This document shows positions 10,535 to 21,051 of a stretch of DNA of 32,603 nt, one piece after another. A program made the position numbers and the translations under genes. The DNA comes from Globomyces pollinis-pini (taxonomy: Eukaryota; Chytridiomycota; Chytridiomycetes; Rhizophydiales; Globomycetaceae). Every line of letters starts with the position of its first letter. Within the stretch, counting starts at the first letter, position 1. The DNA is taken from contig MU621285.1 of the NCBI GenBank assembly GCA_025399215.1, positions 1 to 32,603 on the forward strand, given 5' to 3'. The notes under the pieces were generated by a model. The model was given only the letters and a program-made list of their open reading frames with translations. It did not search any database and was not told the origin of the DNA.

Positions 10535-13500
10535 TTACTTGTTATGCATTCGACTTTGTTGAGTATGATCAAGAGTATTTTGAATCCCAACAAGAGTTTT
10601 AGCTAACGCTTCCGTTAACCCAATGACAGGTTGTAAAGCAGATATAGGTACAATTCGAGTCGATTGATTGGTTTGAAAGGCACGTTGGACACCTTGATTT
10701 AAACTTTGGAATCCCATTTGAAGTCCTTGAACGATATCTTTAGGTTGATCGGATAATTTGGAGATATTTTGGGTTGGGATATCGGTCATTTCTTTGGATT
10801 TAATCATCCCTTCAGCTTGTTCAAGGATCGTTTGTGCACCATTAGCAAGTTTAGACCCCAATCGTACAGTTTCCATTGTAGTAGCCTTTAAAAATGAAGT
10901 GGTTCCTTTGGATAATCCACGCATCAACCTACCATCTTTCTGAAACTGTTCAATGGGAAGTATCACCAAATCCTTGATACCCGTGCCAAGATTAACAAGC
11001 GACTTGACTCCTGGTACACCAGAAGCCAATTGAGAGAGTTGCGTTTCACGTACATGTGGTAACCAAATCCCCATCACTCGATTCACCAATCGTCCCCATC
11101 CTTGCACCCCATTCACATGAATTCGTTTCAAATACAATTTAGAACCATCCAAATGTAGGAAATTGATCATCTCAATCACTTGTCCACCCTTCAAACTTCG
11201 ATAATCGACATGCTTAGGTTTATAATCAATTTGAATTGAAATCGGATCAATCTTGCATTGCTCTACATGTTAATCAACTATCAGTTACGGAAAAAGGTGT
11301 TATCATTCTTGGATGGAATGGTAGGATTTGATGATATACTACGTGCTAAATCAGGTGATACCAATAAATCTGATTTAGCAAAAAACCCAACCATAAACAA
11401 TAAGGTATCCTAACGATCAATAAAACAAAACAGTCACCTGATCAATATGTAATTGAATAGGTAATAAACTAAATCGTAATTGAAATTCTTCAATTTGATT
11501 GTTTCGATGTCCAATCATTGTAAAGGAGATCATATCACTATCAGTCTCCCTTGGTTTGGCACCATGATCAGGTATACGATACGTTAAAAATTTATTCCAT
11601 TGTGATGTTTTGATGTTATCAATAATTTCAATATCTCGTACTCGAAAGAGAATAGATTTGGAAATCAAGGTATCAATGGGATACAATTCAATTTCAAATT
11701 CAAGTTTGTAAAGTTTGATTTCAACTTGATAAGCATGTTTGGCAAAGTCATCTGCTTGGGATTCACCAATACTGGATGAATAGGAGGATTCAGAAGGTGA
11801 GGTGGGATCGGTTGACCAATCACTACCTTTATAGAGTTTCCACGATATATTCCCATCAGTAATTCGAATTCGTACATCAGGTGTTTCACTAAAAATCAAC
11901 AAAAACATATCATACACTATTTTGGTTTCCGCTTGTAAAGAATCCAAATAATTAGGCACAATTTGAAGTTGATGATATGATGGATTGACGGTAACAGTAT
12001 CAAGTAAAATTTCTTCCACTCGTTCCATATTCAAATCAAAATCAGTATGCCAATCCAAATCCTCTTCATCAAATTCAGACGGTGTATATGTAGATGTACT
12101 ATCCAAATGAACATCACCACCAAAGGCATTATCCTCCACATTTTCTACCATAAACACTCAAAAAAAAAAAAATACCAAAAATGTTAATATCACCACCAAC
12201 AACTGGTTCATCATCTCCTTTCACGGGCGCCGCCGTCCTACAATCAACCAACACACTCACTTACGGAGCAAACGAATTCAAATATCCAATCAAAGCTTGC
12301 ATAGAATCATTTCGCGTCATCACGGTAAGATTGATAAATCCGATCGACCACTATGTAATCAATACATCAAGTTTACATCTGCAGATGGATATACTCCTAC
12401 ATCATTCAATCGCACATTCACATTCAATCCTTCTAGAATCGCCAAGTTCGCAAACCCCATCATCTACAATCAATCAACAAACTACATACATGGAACGAAG
12501 CTACTGTAGCATTGATATCATTAAAATCAACTTGATATTCGTTTTTTTGTAAAATGGCTATTAATGATGTATTCACAGTTAAAAACAAATGAATGTTGTT
12601 GATGGTGACATCGATACCACATGTAGAAGATCCACTGATGATATTGGTCGCACACTGGGTGTGAGTGGAATTATATACCTTTAAATGATCATATTTGACT
12701 ATAGAGATTGCATCGGTAGTACAATGTGAATGTTGGAAATCAGATACACATACTTGCAGATCCATAAAACTTTCCAATAATGTCGGTAAGGGTTCATAGA
12801 ACGACCCTGGATCGTTAAAGATATCGATTGGCGATTTAAATGGTAAATGTAGGAATGTATGTCGTAACATCAATGTCAACAGTATTTGTCGAACATGGAT
12901 ATCTAGGTCATCATTCTGTGTATATAACAAATGTATCATCGGCTATACTATCAATATTACAATGCTTACATGTTCAGTCGAAGATGGTACCCGAGTCAAT
13001 GCACACCAAGATGGATGATCATGAAATGCAGTATTGGTGTACCATTTCACATCATATACGTGTAACTCAATAGATAAGAGATTCTAAATGTTAAGAAAAT
13101 GTTCAGCAAACTTTGCAATTAAGAATAGAATTTAGGGATGTGATACCATTGATATCGTATAAATCATATCGATGGTAGAAATTGGTCCCAGTGTTGGTCA
13201 GTGCTACATTCACATGCTGTATATCAAAGATAACTGCGGTTGATGGTTGATTGGCCTCCAAAGGTTTGAAAGCCAACTGTTGAAGAGTTTCACCTATCCA
13301 TTTCATAAACACAAAATCAATTTGATCCACTTCAACCACAAGTTTGCCACTTTGTACCCGTATAATATATTTCTACTATTATTAATGTGCGACTTACAGA
13401 TGCCATGATACTTGGATCTTGGGTTTCTAACGGTGGACTCCGACATTTACCAATACCAACCCTTGGACTCTCTTCTCCTACATCTGACCAACTTCTGGCA

Positions 13501-15581
13501 CTTATCGAATCGCTGGCGTTTGACTCTCTAAGAAGCTTATGTTGCGTTGACATCAATTGTTCTGATAACCCTTGCTCGACAATATCATCTTGATTATTGA
13601 ATTTGATGGACACTGCACTTGTGTATGATATATGCTTGAAAGTGTCTACACATCAATTAATTCTTCTCAAACCTTTTGTCGGTATATGATATCCAAAGAG
13701 TAATAAAGGTATATCCAAATTCCAATTGTTGAAGGATTCAGTATTATTCAACTAGAAGTTACAATGGGGTAGATTACTCTCAAGTTTAGTAAATCAATAA
13801 TGGGAGATCGATTATTGAAGTGATCAGATATAAACTCAAGTTTCAGTCGGCATTGGGGAATAATAACTTCAATACTAGTAATTGCTTGTGGTTTTATCGT
13901 GGTGTTTGCAACCTGGGACAATGTATCTGTATAATACTGGGCTTTGAACTCTTGAAGTAAGTTGAATCGTGTAAAGAGTGATAAAAAGGGAAATTTGACA
14001 ATGATTTGTGTATCTAATTGTCTTGATAGGTCAGATCGATATAGATCTATAGAGATTGAAAGCGGGATGTGTATGGTTGGTAAATCCTGCATTTCTATGA
14101 TTGAAATGTAATTAGATGTTGAGAGTGATTGTGGTTGGGTCTTATATTCTGCAATTGTGGAATAATCTATTATTGGGATCAGAAATATGGAATATACTTT
14201 TAGTATCACTATTGAATTCTTGAACAACACCCACATGTGAAGTTATTGCCAAAGAAAGTAAGGAAGTGTTATCGAGTGGTTGATTTTTTAATGATACTTG
14301 GCGTGCCTGTACAAAAATATGATGATTTTGTTTGATTTGAGTGTTTGATAGATGATAATTGACCGGATCCAGTTGAATATTGGTACTCAAAGTCAGTAAT
14401 ATGATGTTGATATTTTCAATATCGCATGCGAATTGAATAGGCCCTTTGGTATTGATCGATTGACTTTGACTGAGGGAAGTTTCAGAATAGAACACTTCAC
14501 TATTTGTAAAACTTTCAGATAAATTATCATCTATAGGTTAATCAACATTGATACCTTTTTTGAGAGTCTTTAGAAAGTTTGATGCGTTTTGGAAATCATG
14601 AATATGTGCAATACAAGTAATATCCTTTGTCCAAATATTTACATTGATATCACTAAATACAAAATTATTTTCTACATCACTATTTTGAGAGTTTTCAAAG
14701 TCCACGTTTTCTTGGGTGAATAGTAGTCTAATCCAAGATAAAGGTATTGAGGTCAGTTGCACTACGTTTGCATTTGGTATGCAATGAGATATAGCCATAC
14801 CCTCCAGTGACATATATTTGACTACTCTTGATAAAAGATCATTATTTGAAAGTTGTAATGGTTCAGGAATATCCAATTGTTCAGAGACATGATCACAAAT
14901 GGTAACTTTATCGATATTTAACATTAAAGCTTCTAATTGAACATCACTTGATTGATCATAGTTTTCATTTGATTGATTATTGAACTCATTTGATTGATTA
15001 TTGATTTCACTTGATTGATCAGTAGTATTTTGTTGAATTTCGATAGTGACATTTGTTAACGATACCATTGCTTTCCCTATAATATTTTCAATGATATGAG
15101 CCAAATCGGATAAAGCAGAAGGTTCTTGAGGAGTATTTGATTCCAATACTTCTGAACGAATGAATTCATCAGCAAAGTGAAATGAAGTTGATAATATAGG
15201 TATTTGAGCAATGGATTGATTTATAGGATCTACATATTAGTAAGAAAGAATACCGCAAGTAGATAAAATTAAATTCAAGTCATTTATAGAAATTTGTAGA
15301 CCATCTTGAAAGAAAGTAGACCAAGAAGGTACGGTAACGATTAAAGACTTTATGATACCATTTTTGAATAAGATGGAATGATTAGCAAGAGCATTAAAAA
15401 ACAGCTATTATATTAGTATTCCAATGGCTACATTATAGTTTAATTGTACGTTATTTAAAGTGATAGTATTATTTTCAATGATGACTTTATCCCATTGAAT
15501 TTGATTTAATAATTTTCCAATTGTTGATTTTAGTAAATATTTGACTAGTTTTTGTTGAATGGTTAGACCATCAAAAAACAT
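10535..15581 (-). CDS. ATG2: ATG2, autophagy bridge-like lipid-transfer protein
   Basis: Sixteen exons, 1547 residues, in transcript order: 15581-15432, 15404-15254, 15229-14555, 14530-14198, 14166-13778, 13751-13673, 13645-13398, 13372-13112, 13083-12970, 12942-12490, 12463-12377, 12350-12265, 12237-12176, 12144-11438, 11409-11289, 11262-10535. Introns are 24-31 bases. ATG2 is a rod-like protein that moves phospholipid from the ER to the growing autophagosome. The N terminus is a chorein domain (KLVKYLLKSTIGKLLNQ, VTVPSWSTF). The middle contains VRIRITDGNISWKLYKG, typical of ATG2. The C-terminal 245 residues hold the ATG2 C-terminal block: IDYKPKHVDYRSLKGGQ, then GVQGWGRL, and then LPIEQFQKDGRLMRGL. 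VPS13 is excluded by this C-terminal block and the short length. The start is the ATG at residue 7 of a GTG-opened frame. Transcribed divergently from Grp94. Confidence 0.93.
14943..15020 (-). repeat. Asn/Gln/Ser-rich tandem repeat inside ATG2
   Basis: Exon 3 of ATG2 contains about three and a half copies of a seven- to eight-residue unit of the type NNQSNE or DQSSE. At DNA level this is a repeated TGATTGAT-like core. It lies between conserved blocks and is probably a disordered, length-variable linker. Confidence 0.7.
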
Positions 15582-15630
15582 TAGGAAAGCCTGAATCACG
15601 CTGTGTACTCCACTTGATCACACTTACTAT

Positions 15631-15699
15631 CAACTACTAACTACTACCACCAGTAACTACTAACTACTAGTAAGTATTATTAGTAAGTAGTACTAGTAG
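15631..15699. repeat. ACTACT/AGTAGT simple repeat with inverted halves, ATG2-Grp94 promoter
   Basis: The segment has direct copies of AACTACTAACTACT followed by AGTAAGTAGTACTAGTAG, so the first half can pair with the second. It lies in the 200-base gap between the starts of ATG2 and Grp94, just before the heat-shock element. It could be slippage DNA, or a spacer that keeps the promoter open; nothing more can be read from it. Confidence 0.6.
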
Positions 15700-15717
15700 C
15701 AAGTAAAAACAAATTCC

Positions 15718-15730
15718 TTCTAGAATATTC
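15718..15730 (+). promoter_or_regulatory. perfect heat-shock element (TTCtaGAAtaTTC)
   Basis: Three inverted 5-base HSF units in the exact nTTCnnGAAnnTTCn arrangement, 51 bases upstream of the Grp94 ATG. Extra TTC triplets on both sides (15714-15716, 15732-15734) could extend it, though not all in phase. HSF binding would explain stress induction of the chaperone. The site is also 136 bases from the ATG2 start on the other strand. Confidence 0.65.
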
Positions 15731-15781
15731 ATTCATGACTTTTGTCATTTTTAAACCACAATCAATTTTTCACTTTCTTGA

Positions 15782-18286
15782 ATGAAATTACTTTCATTAC
15801 TATCAATCCCTTTACTAATCAATGCAAACTTAGATCTACCCGATCTAAAAAATCATGAAGTATTCACTTTCGAAACTGAAGTAAATAAAGTAATGGATAT
15901 CATCATTCATTCTTTATATAAAACTAAAGGTATTTAAATACAATTTAATAACTTAGATGTCTTCTTGCGTGAATTAATTTCAAATGCTAGTGATGCAATC
16001 GATAAAATTAGATTCGCTTCAATCACTGATAAATCTGTCCTAGATTCAAACCCAGACTTGAAAATCACTGTAAAGGCTGATAAAGTATCAAACACTTTAA
16101 TGATCTCAGATACTGGTATTGGTATGACTAAAGATGGTTTGAAAAATAATCTCGGTACCATTGCTAAATCTGGTACTGCTGAATTCTTGAAGGCTATCGA
16201 AGAAAATAATTCTGCTGATCCTGGGTAAGTAACCATCTAATCTATCATATTGCTAGTACAATTCATACTTACACGTTACATATATCTTTTACAAATTAGT
16301 CCACACCATATATTGTATCTGTTATCATTACAAATACGTTAGTGATTTTTGAATCATCAACATTTGAAATCATACTAACCTTCTAGTCTAATTGGTCAAT
16401 TTGGTGTTGGTTTTTACTCTGCCTTCTTGGTTGCCGACAAGGTAACCGTCATCAGTAAAAACAATGACGATGATCAATACATTTGGGAATCAAACTCTCA
16501 AAATAGTAATAACTCTACATCTCACCTTTAGACTTTAAACTTGTAAAAGATCCAAGAGGAAATACTTTAGGCCGTGGAACTTCAATCATTCTCCATTTAA
16601 AACCTGATGCTGTAAACTTTTTGGAACAAAATGAACTTCAAAACATCATTCGAAAACATAGTATTGTATTTCTTTCGATTGATAATTAGGTGAATTCATC
16701 AACTTTCCAATCTATTTATGGACTGAAAAAACTATTGAAGAACCTGTAGAAGAAGAAACCGGTGAAACAACAATGACATTTGCAAAACCAGAAGATGAAT
16801 CCGATGTTCAAGATGTCACTGAAGATAAGGAACCAGAAGACGAAACTCCTAAAACTGTATCAAAGACTGTCCAAGAATGGGAATTAATGAATGAACATAA
16901 ACCTATTTGGACTCGAAAACCATCTGATATTACCCAAGAAGAGTACCATACTTTCTACAAAGGTTACTATAAAGACTCCAAAGCACCACTTGGATACAGT
17001 CATTTCAAGTTGGAAGGCGATAAAGTTTTTACTGGGTTGATTTACATTCCAGAAGACCCACCAAAAGGATTCATGACTGCCGAAGGAGGACTCATCCACA
17101 ATGTACAACTTTTTGTCCGCCGTATCTTCATTACCGATGACCTTGTTGATTTCCTACCAAAATGGTAACCAATTCTTCTTAACATTAGGCTCGGATTTCT
17201 CAAAGTTCTGATTGATTCCGATGATCTTCCCCTCAACGTCTCTCGTGAAACCCTTCAAAGTCATCATTCACTCAAACCAATGAAAAAGAAAATCATCTCA
17301 AAAGCACTTGATCTACTAGTAGATTTAGCTGAAAACGATCTTGAAACCTTTACCAAAATTCATGATAAATATAAACAAGCATTCCGTTATGGATTACATG
17401 AAGCCAATACTCGTCAACGAGAAAAAATTATGAAATTATTACGATTCCAATCCTCTGAACATCGACTTCCCACCACCTCCACCAGTTTACAAGAATATGT
17501 TGATCGAATGCAAGATAAACAACCACAAATCTATTTTGTTGCCGGTGTTTCAGCTGAATATGCCCATCAATCACCATTTGCAGCTTCTGTTATTGCCAAA
17601 GGTTATGAAGTTTTGGTAAATTATGTTCTTTTTTTGATATTCTAGTATTTCTCAGATCCTATTGAGGAATATTTGACTACTACTGATGCTTTGAAGGTCT
17701 TTAATGACATTCCATTACAAAACGTTGCCAATCCAGGATTGAAGTTTGGTAATGAAGGTAACTAAACCCCATCCATCTTAAGTTTGTAGATGAAGAAAGT
17801 GAAGAAAAGGAAAAAGAATACAAAGAACATTTCAAACCATTGACGGAATGGTTGGAAACCAAATTAAAAAAGTATGTATCTGAAGTGCGAGTGTCCAGCA
17901 ATCTCGGAACAGCACCGTTTGTGGTTCTTCCAGGTATGGGAGGGTTAACACCAACCCAAGAACGCATGCTGGTTCTTGAACAACAAGGAGCTCGTAAAAA
18001 CCCCATGTTTGATTATTACATGAGTCAAAAGAAAATCTTGGATATCAACCCTACACATCCGATCGTTGAATCTTTATTGGACCATATCAATTCCGGTCGT
18101 ACGGATGATATCAAACTCTTACCGAAATTGATTTACCATGTCTATGCTATTGGATCTGGTTACGATATTCGTGATCCAACCACCTTGTTGACAACTTTTG
18201 AACCGTTTGTTCGTAAAGCTTTAAATGTCGATTTGATTGTGGACAATCATGTCGAACCAGTGGATGAAGGTCATGCTGAACTTTAA
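15782..18286 (+). CDS. ER Hsp90 chaperone (endoplasmin/Grp94-like)
   Basis: Eight exons (15782-15929, 15957-16224, 16387-16505, 16532-16660, 16690-17164, 17189-17615, 17646-17757, 17790-18286) give 724 residues. The first 15 residues ([15 protein letters not shown]) form a signal peptide. The GHKL ATPase domain shows [23 protein letters not shown] and [11 protein letters not shown]. An acidic linker lies near 227-275. The middle domain has [15 protein letters not shown] with the catalytic-loop arginine. Cytosolic Hsp90 would end MEEVD; this ends HAEL, close to the ER-retrieval signals HDEL/KDEL but with Ala in place of the acidic residue. It folds secretory and membrane client proteins in the ER. 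Six of the seven introns are 24-32 bases; the second is 162. The heat-shock element upstream fits stress control. The protein ends 40 bases from the convergent HeH gene. Mitochondrial TRAP1 is less likely because of the C-terminal tetrapeptide and the signal peptide. Confidence 0.93.
16225..16386 (+). other. unusually long intron 2 of the Grp94 gene
   Basis: At 162 bases it is more than four times the length of the usual introns here. It begins GTAAGT and ends CTAACCTTCTAG, so it is a normal GT-AG intron with a good branch site. It is AT-rich; I looked for snoRNA C and D boxes on both strands and found no convincing pair. Confidence 0.8.
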
Positions 18287-18326
18287 AAAAAATTTTATCA
18301 TCCAATCGTTTTTTTTTTATTTATTT

Positions 18327-20903
18327 TCATTTTGAATTGTTCTTGTACAAAAGAGGTTTTAGTGCCACATACATAATCACCCCACCTCCAATGGTAGTTA
18401 AAAGTAATAATGATGCTACATCATGATCCAATTTGATATCTGTTCCCATCAACACCTTGGTTTCAATAAACGTCAAGATCGGTTCAAGATCTTTGGTGAT
18501 ACGTTCATGCCCACCTTGTACGATTTTGGTCAAAACCTTGATGACAACATTAAAAACATCCATCAAAACAATGTTCATCGCGTTCATGCTATACCATATG
18601 GATTCACTAATGATGTTCAAGTAATAATGAAATCCATTAAAGACTTGTTTGATCATCATGGTATCCAAAGGTATGGTTTCCATATTCATTTGGGTTAAAT
18701 CATTCACTAAACTAATCATGCTGCTTTGAAAGACAATAAAGATAACCCCAACCAATCCTACCACTGTCGATAATACCCACCATACTGCTTGACTACATAC
18801 ATTCAAGTAATAGTGGAAACCAATGAATGCCGATTTCAAAACTGACGTTGGTTCGTAAGCTGATGGATCAGATACCATGTTGTACAACTCGTTGGATACA
18901 TACACTATACGTGATTCTACTGTCTGCAAAATCAATTGAATTGCTTTTATCATGGAACCAAGACCAAACCCAATAGACCGACTGACTATGTTAAGGTAAT
19001 AATGGAAGCCCGTAAAGTATTGCTTGAATAGTGGCAAGAGATTATTTGGTAATTCTCCCCAATTGGTGTTTGAAAGTTCAACAACAGCATTCGATACAAG
19101 TGACCTGAAAGAGAAAAACAAATGATTGACCAAGTCCATTATCACATTAAGAACCAACCATAATGATTGACTAAATATGTCAAGGTAATGGTGAAATTCA
19201 ATAAATCCTTGCTTCAGAATCGGTTTAACATTGCCAAATGCTTTGGTGTACGAAATCATTTGTTCTTCCATTGGCGTGTTTGTGACGAATAAGAACAATT
19301 CAACAACCCTATCTGCTGCTTCAAGTGCGATTCTTTGAGTAAATACAGCCACAACTCGAACATGTTTTTCCAAATTCAAAACCAACACCCACACAAATTT
19401 ACTAACCATATTCAAGTAATAATGGAAGTCAATAAATGCTTGTTTTGACATCGGCTTTAATTTCAATTTGATGTTTTCCCAGACTCCATTTGGATCGTCA
19501 TGTAAATCTCCAATAACTTCTTGCACTTTGAAAAAATAGAATTCAGCTACAACTTGAAACTGCAAGAATGTATCGTAAACAATGTCAACCACATACTCCT
19601 TATACGCTACAGAATTCTTGGGAAAATCTTTGATAAAGTCTTTCGAATATTGTAGAGTATTTGTAGTGCATTCTTTAGGATTCTCGATGCATTTCAAAAA
19701 CTTATGTTGAACAGTATCAAAGTCGACAGATCGAGAATATTCGGAAATTGAGTTTAGAAGAACGGAAAAAATAAAAGCTGTTAACAATAGCCACATTAAG
19801 GATGCCAAAGTTGATATCTTTGAGGTTTTTTTCTTGTTAGGTTTAGTTGTTCTTCTGATTGTATTTTTTACAGACAATGGTATATTCTTTTTAGTATCAA
19901 CGAAAAGAATTTTTTGAGTAACAGTGACTGGAGCTACATCATGGTCTTTAGCATGGTCCAATAAGGCTTGCTGGTCAAACTTTTGAATCAAATCTTTCAC
20001 ACCTTGTTTTCTAGTCTTCGTTGGTGTTAGAGAAGCTGGATCTTCTACGTCATTAAAATCCTAACATTAGCATATATATTGAATTACTGATTTCCCTTTA
20101 GAAGATGGTGATTTCTTTTTAGGGGTGATAGAACAGTTTGGTTTACTACGGACACCAGGTAGAGTAGGAGCAACAAGAAATCTTGAAGCTTTAGGAGCTT
20201 CAATAAGTTGAGATATAGGAGGAATGGAATCCGATGTGGCAATCAACTTGTTCTTTTGTATTTGACGAGGAGATTGAGGTTTTTCAAAGCTTCTTTCTTT
20301 TGGAATAAAGTTTAATTTGCACCGTTTGTCGATTGGAACCAGTGGTTGATCCGAAACTAAATCAAATAATTGGGTTGCTTTGCGCTTCAAGTCATCAGTT
20401 GGAGAGTCTGTTAAAGAAATCAACTTTTTCTTGACTGGAATGGCTTGATCTAATTCCTTCAAGAGTTTTTCTATACAATCAATATCATTTCCGATCCAAA
20501 CCTTTAACATCCGTACCAACAGTAGTTTTAGGTAGAAATGGATTCGCTTTGTCATTATTGTTTAATGATTTTGATGTTGATTTAATTGGAGTTGATTTTT
20601 TAATTGCAGATCGCAAAACAGGAATTTTTGAGGTTACAGCCATAGAAATGCCTAAGACAAAGGTTAATAAAACAAGAGAGAGATACCTTCATTTGAAGGG
20701 ACAATATTTTCCAAATCATTCAAGATATCAGCAGCCATTGGACGGAGATTGGACAAAAACAAATCGACATAAAAAGCTTTTTGTAATTTATTTGGAGGGA
20801 CATCGATAGCATGAAAAGACAGGATTGAAGACAGTTGAGCAATTGATAATGCATTAGGATCAAATGTAGGATCCAAGTATTCGTGTGGAGTTGGATTCTT
20901 CAT
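18327..20903 (-). CDS. HeH/LEM-type inner nuclear membrane protein (Heh1/Src1-like) with five internal repeats
   Basis: Four exons (20903-20687, 20651-20502, 20470-20088, 20060-18327) give 827 residues. The first 55 residues are an HeH domain: EYLDPTFDPNALSIAQLSSI, then LQKAFYVDLF and LRP, matching yeast Heh1/Src1, which tethers chromatin to the inner nuclear membrane. Residues 60-330 are a polar, basic, probably disordered nucleoplasmic part with TPKKKSPSSKGK-type lysine clusters that could serve nuclear import. A membrane segment lies at about 333-355 and a second at about 798-822. In Heh1/Src1/Man1 the second membrane segment is followed by a winged-helix MSC domain; here only about six residues follow it. 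The space between the membrane segments is instead filled by five copies of a roughly 63-residue unit with the core FHYYLN. The frame opened at GTG at 20000 is not the start. Family call rests on the HeH domain; the rest is unlike known members. Confidence 0.75.
18531..19454 (-). repeat. five copies of a ~63-residue FHYYLN protein repeat
   Basis: The core F-H-[YH]-Y-L-[ND]-x-x-S begins at residues 462, 539, 602, 665 and 727 of the HeH protein, so the spacing is 77, 63, 63 and 62. Each core is preceded by K-[QS]-x-F-x-[DEG] and followed by a hydrophobic helix, usually beginning with Trp three or four residues after the Ser. Copy 3 has Gly instead of Trp. The first DNA core lies at 19410-19427. 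I do not recognise the repeat from any family I know. Confidence 0.85.
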
Positions 20904-21051
20904 TAACAAAAAGAAAAAAAATGGCAATCTTTCACTCACTTTGGCATCTAGTACGTTAATGAACTAAGGACCCGTAGGAGACTGATTCTTTAGGAAAATG
21001 GTAGTTATAGATTGACACTTAAGGAATAATGATATGTATGTTGGAAATATT

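Noticed and set aside
11417..12157. ATG at 12152 on the minus strand as the start of a separate gene
   Set aside because: The bases before it fit a 31-base intron (12145-12175), and the frame continues ATG2 across it.
12181..12552. Plus-strand open frame starting with an ATG and looking like a separate small gene
   Set aside because: The minus strand here reads through ATG2 exons 10-13 with three mini-introns that keep the ATG2 frame, so this is a shadow.
15631..15699. CRISPR-like or satellite array
   Set aside because: The repeat unit is only 3-7 bases with no spacers; it is simple-sequence DNA in a eukaryotic promoter.
16225..16386. Possible box C/D snoRNA in the long Grp94 intron
   Set aside because: A TTGATGA resembling a C box is seen on the minus strand, but no D box (CTGA) and no flanking stem were found.
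18423..18698. Plus-strand frames opposite the FHYYLN repeats
   Set aside because: They are mirror images of the repeat-coding strand; the minus strand gives the consistent repeated protein.
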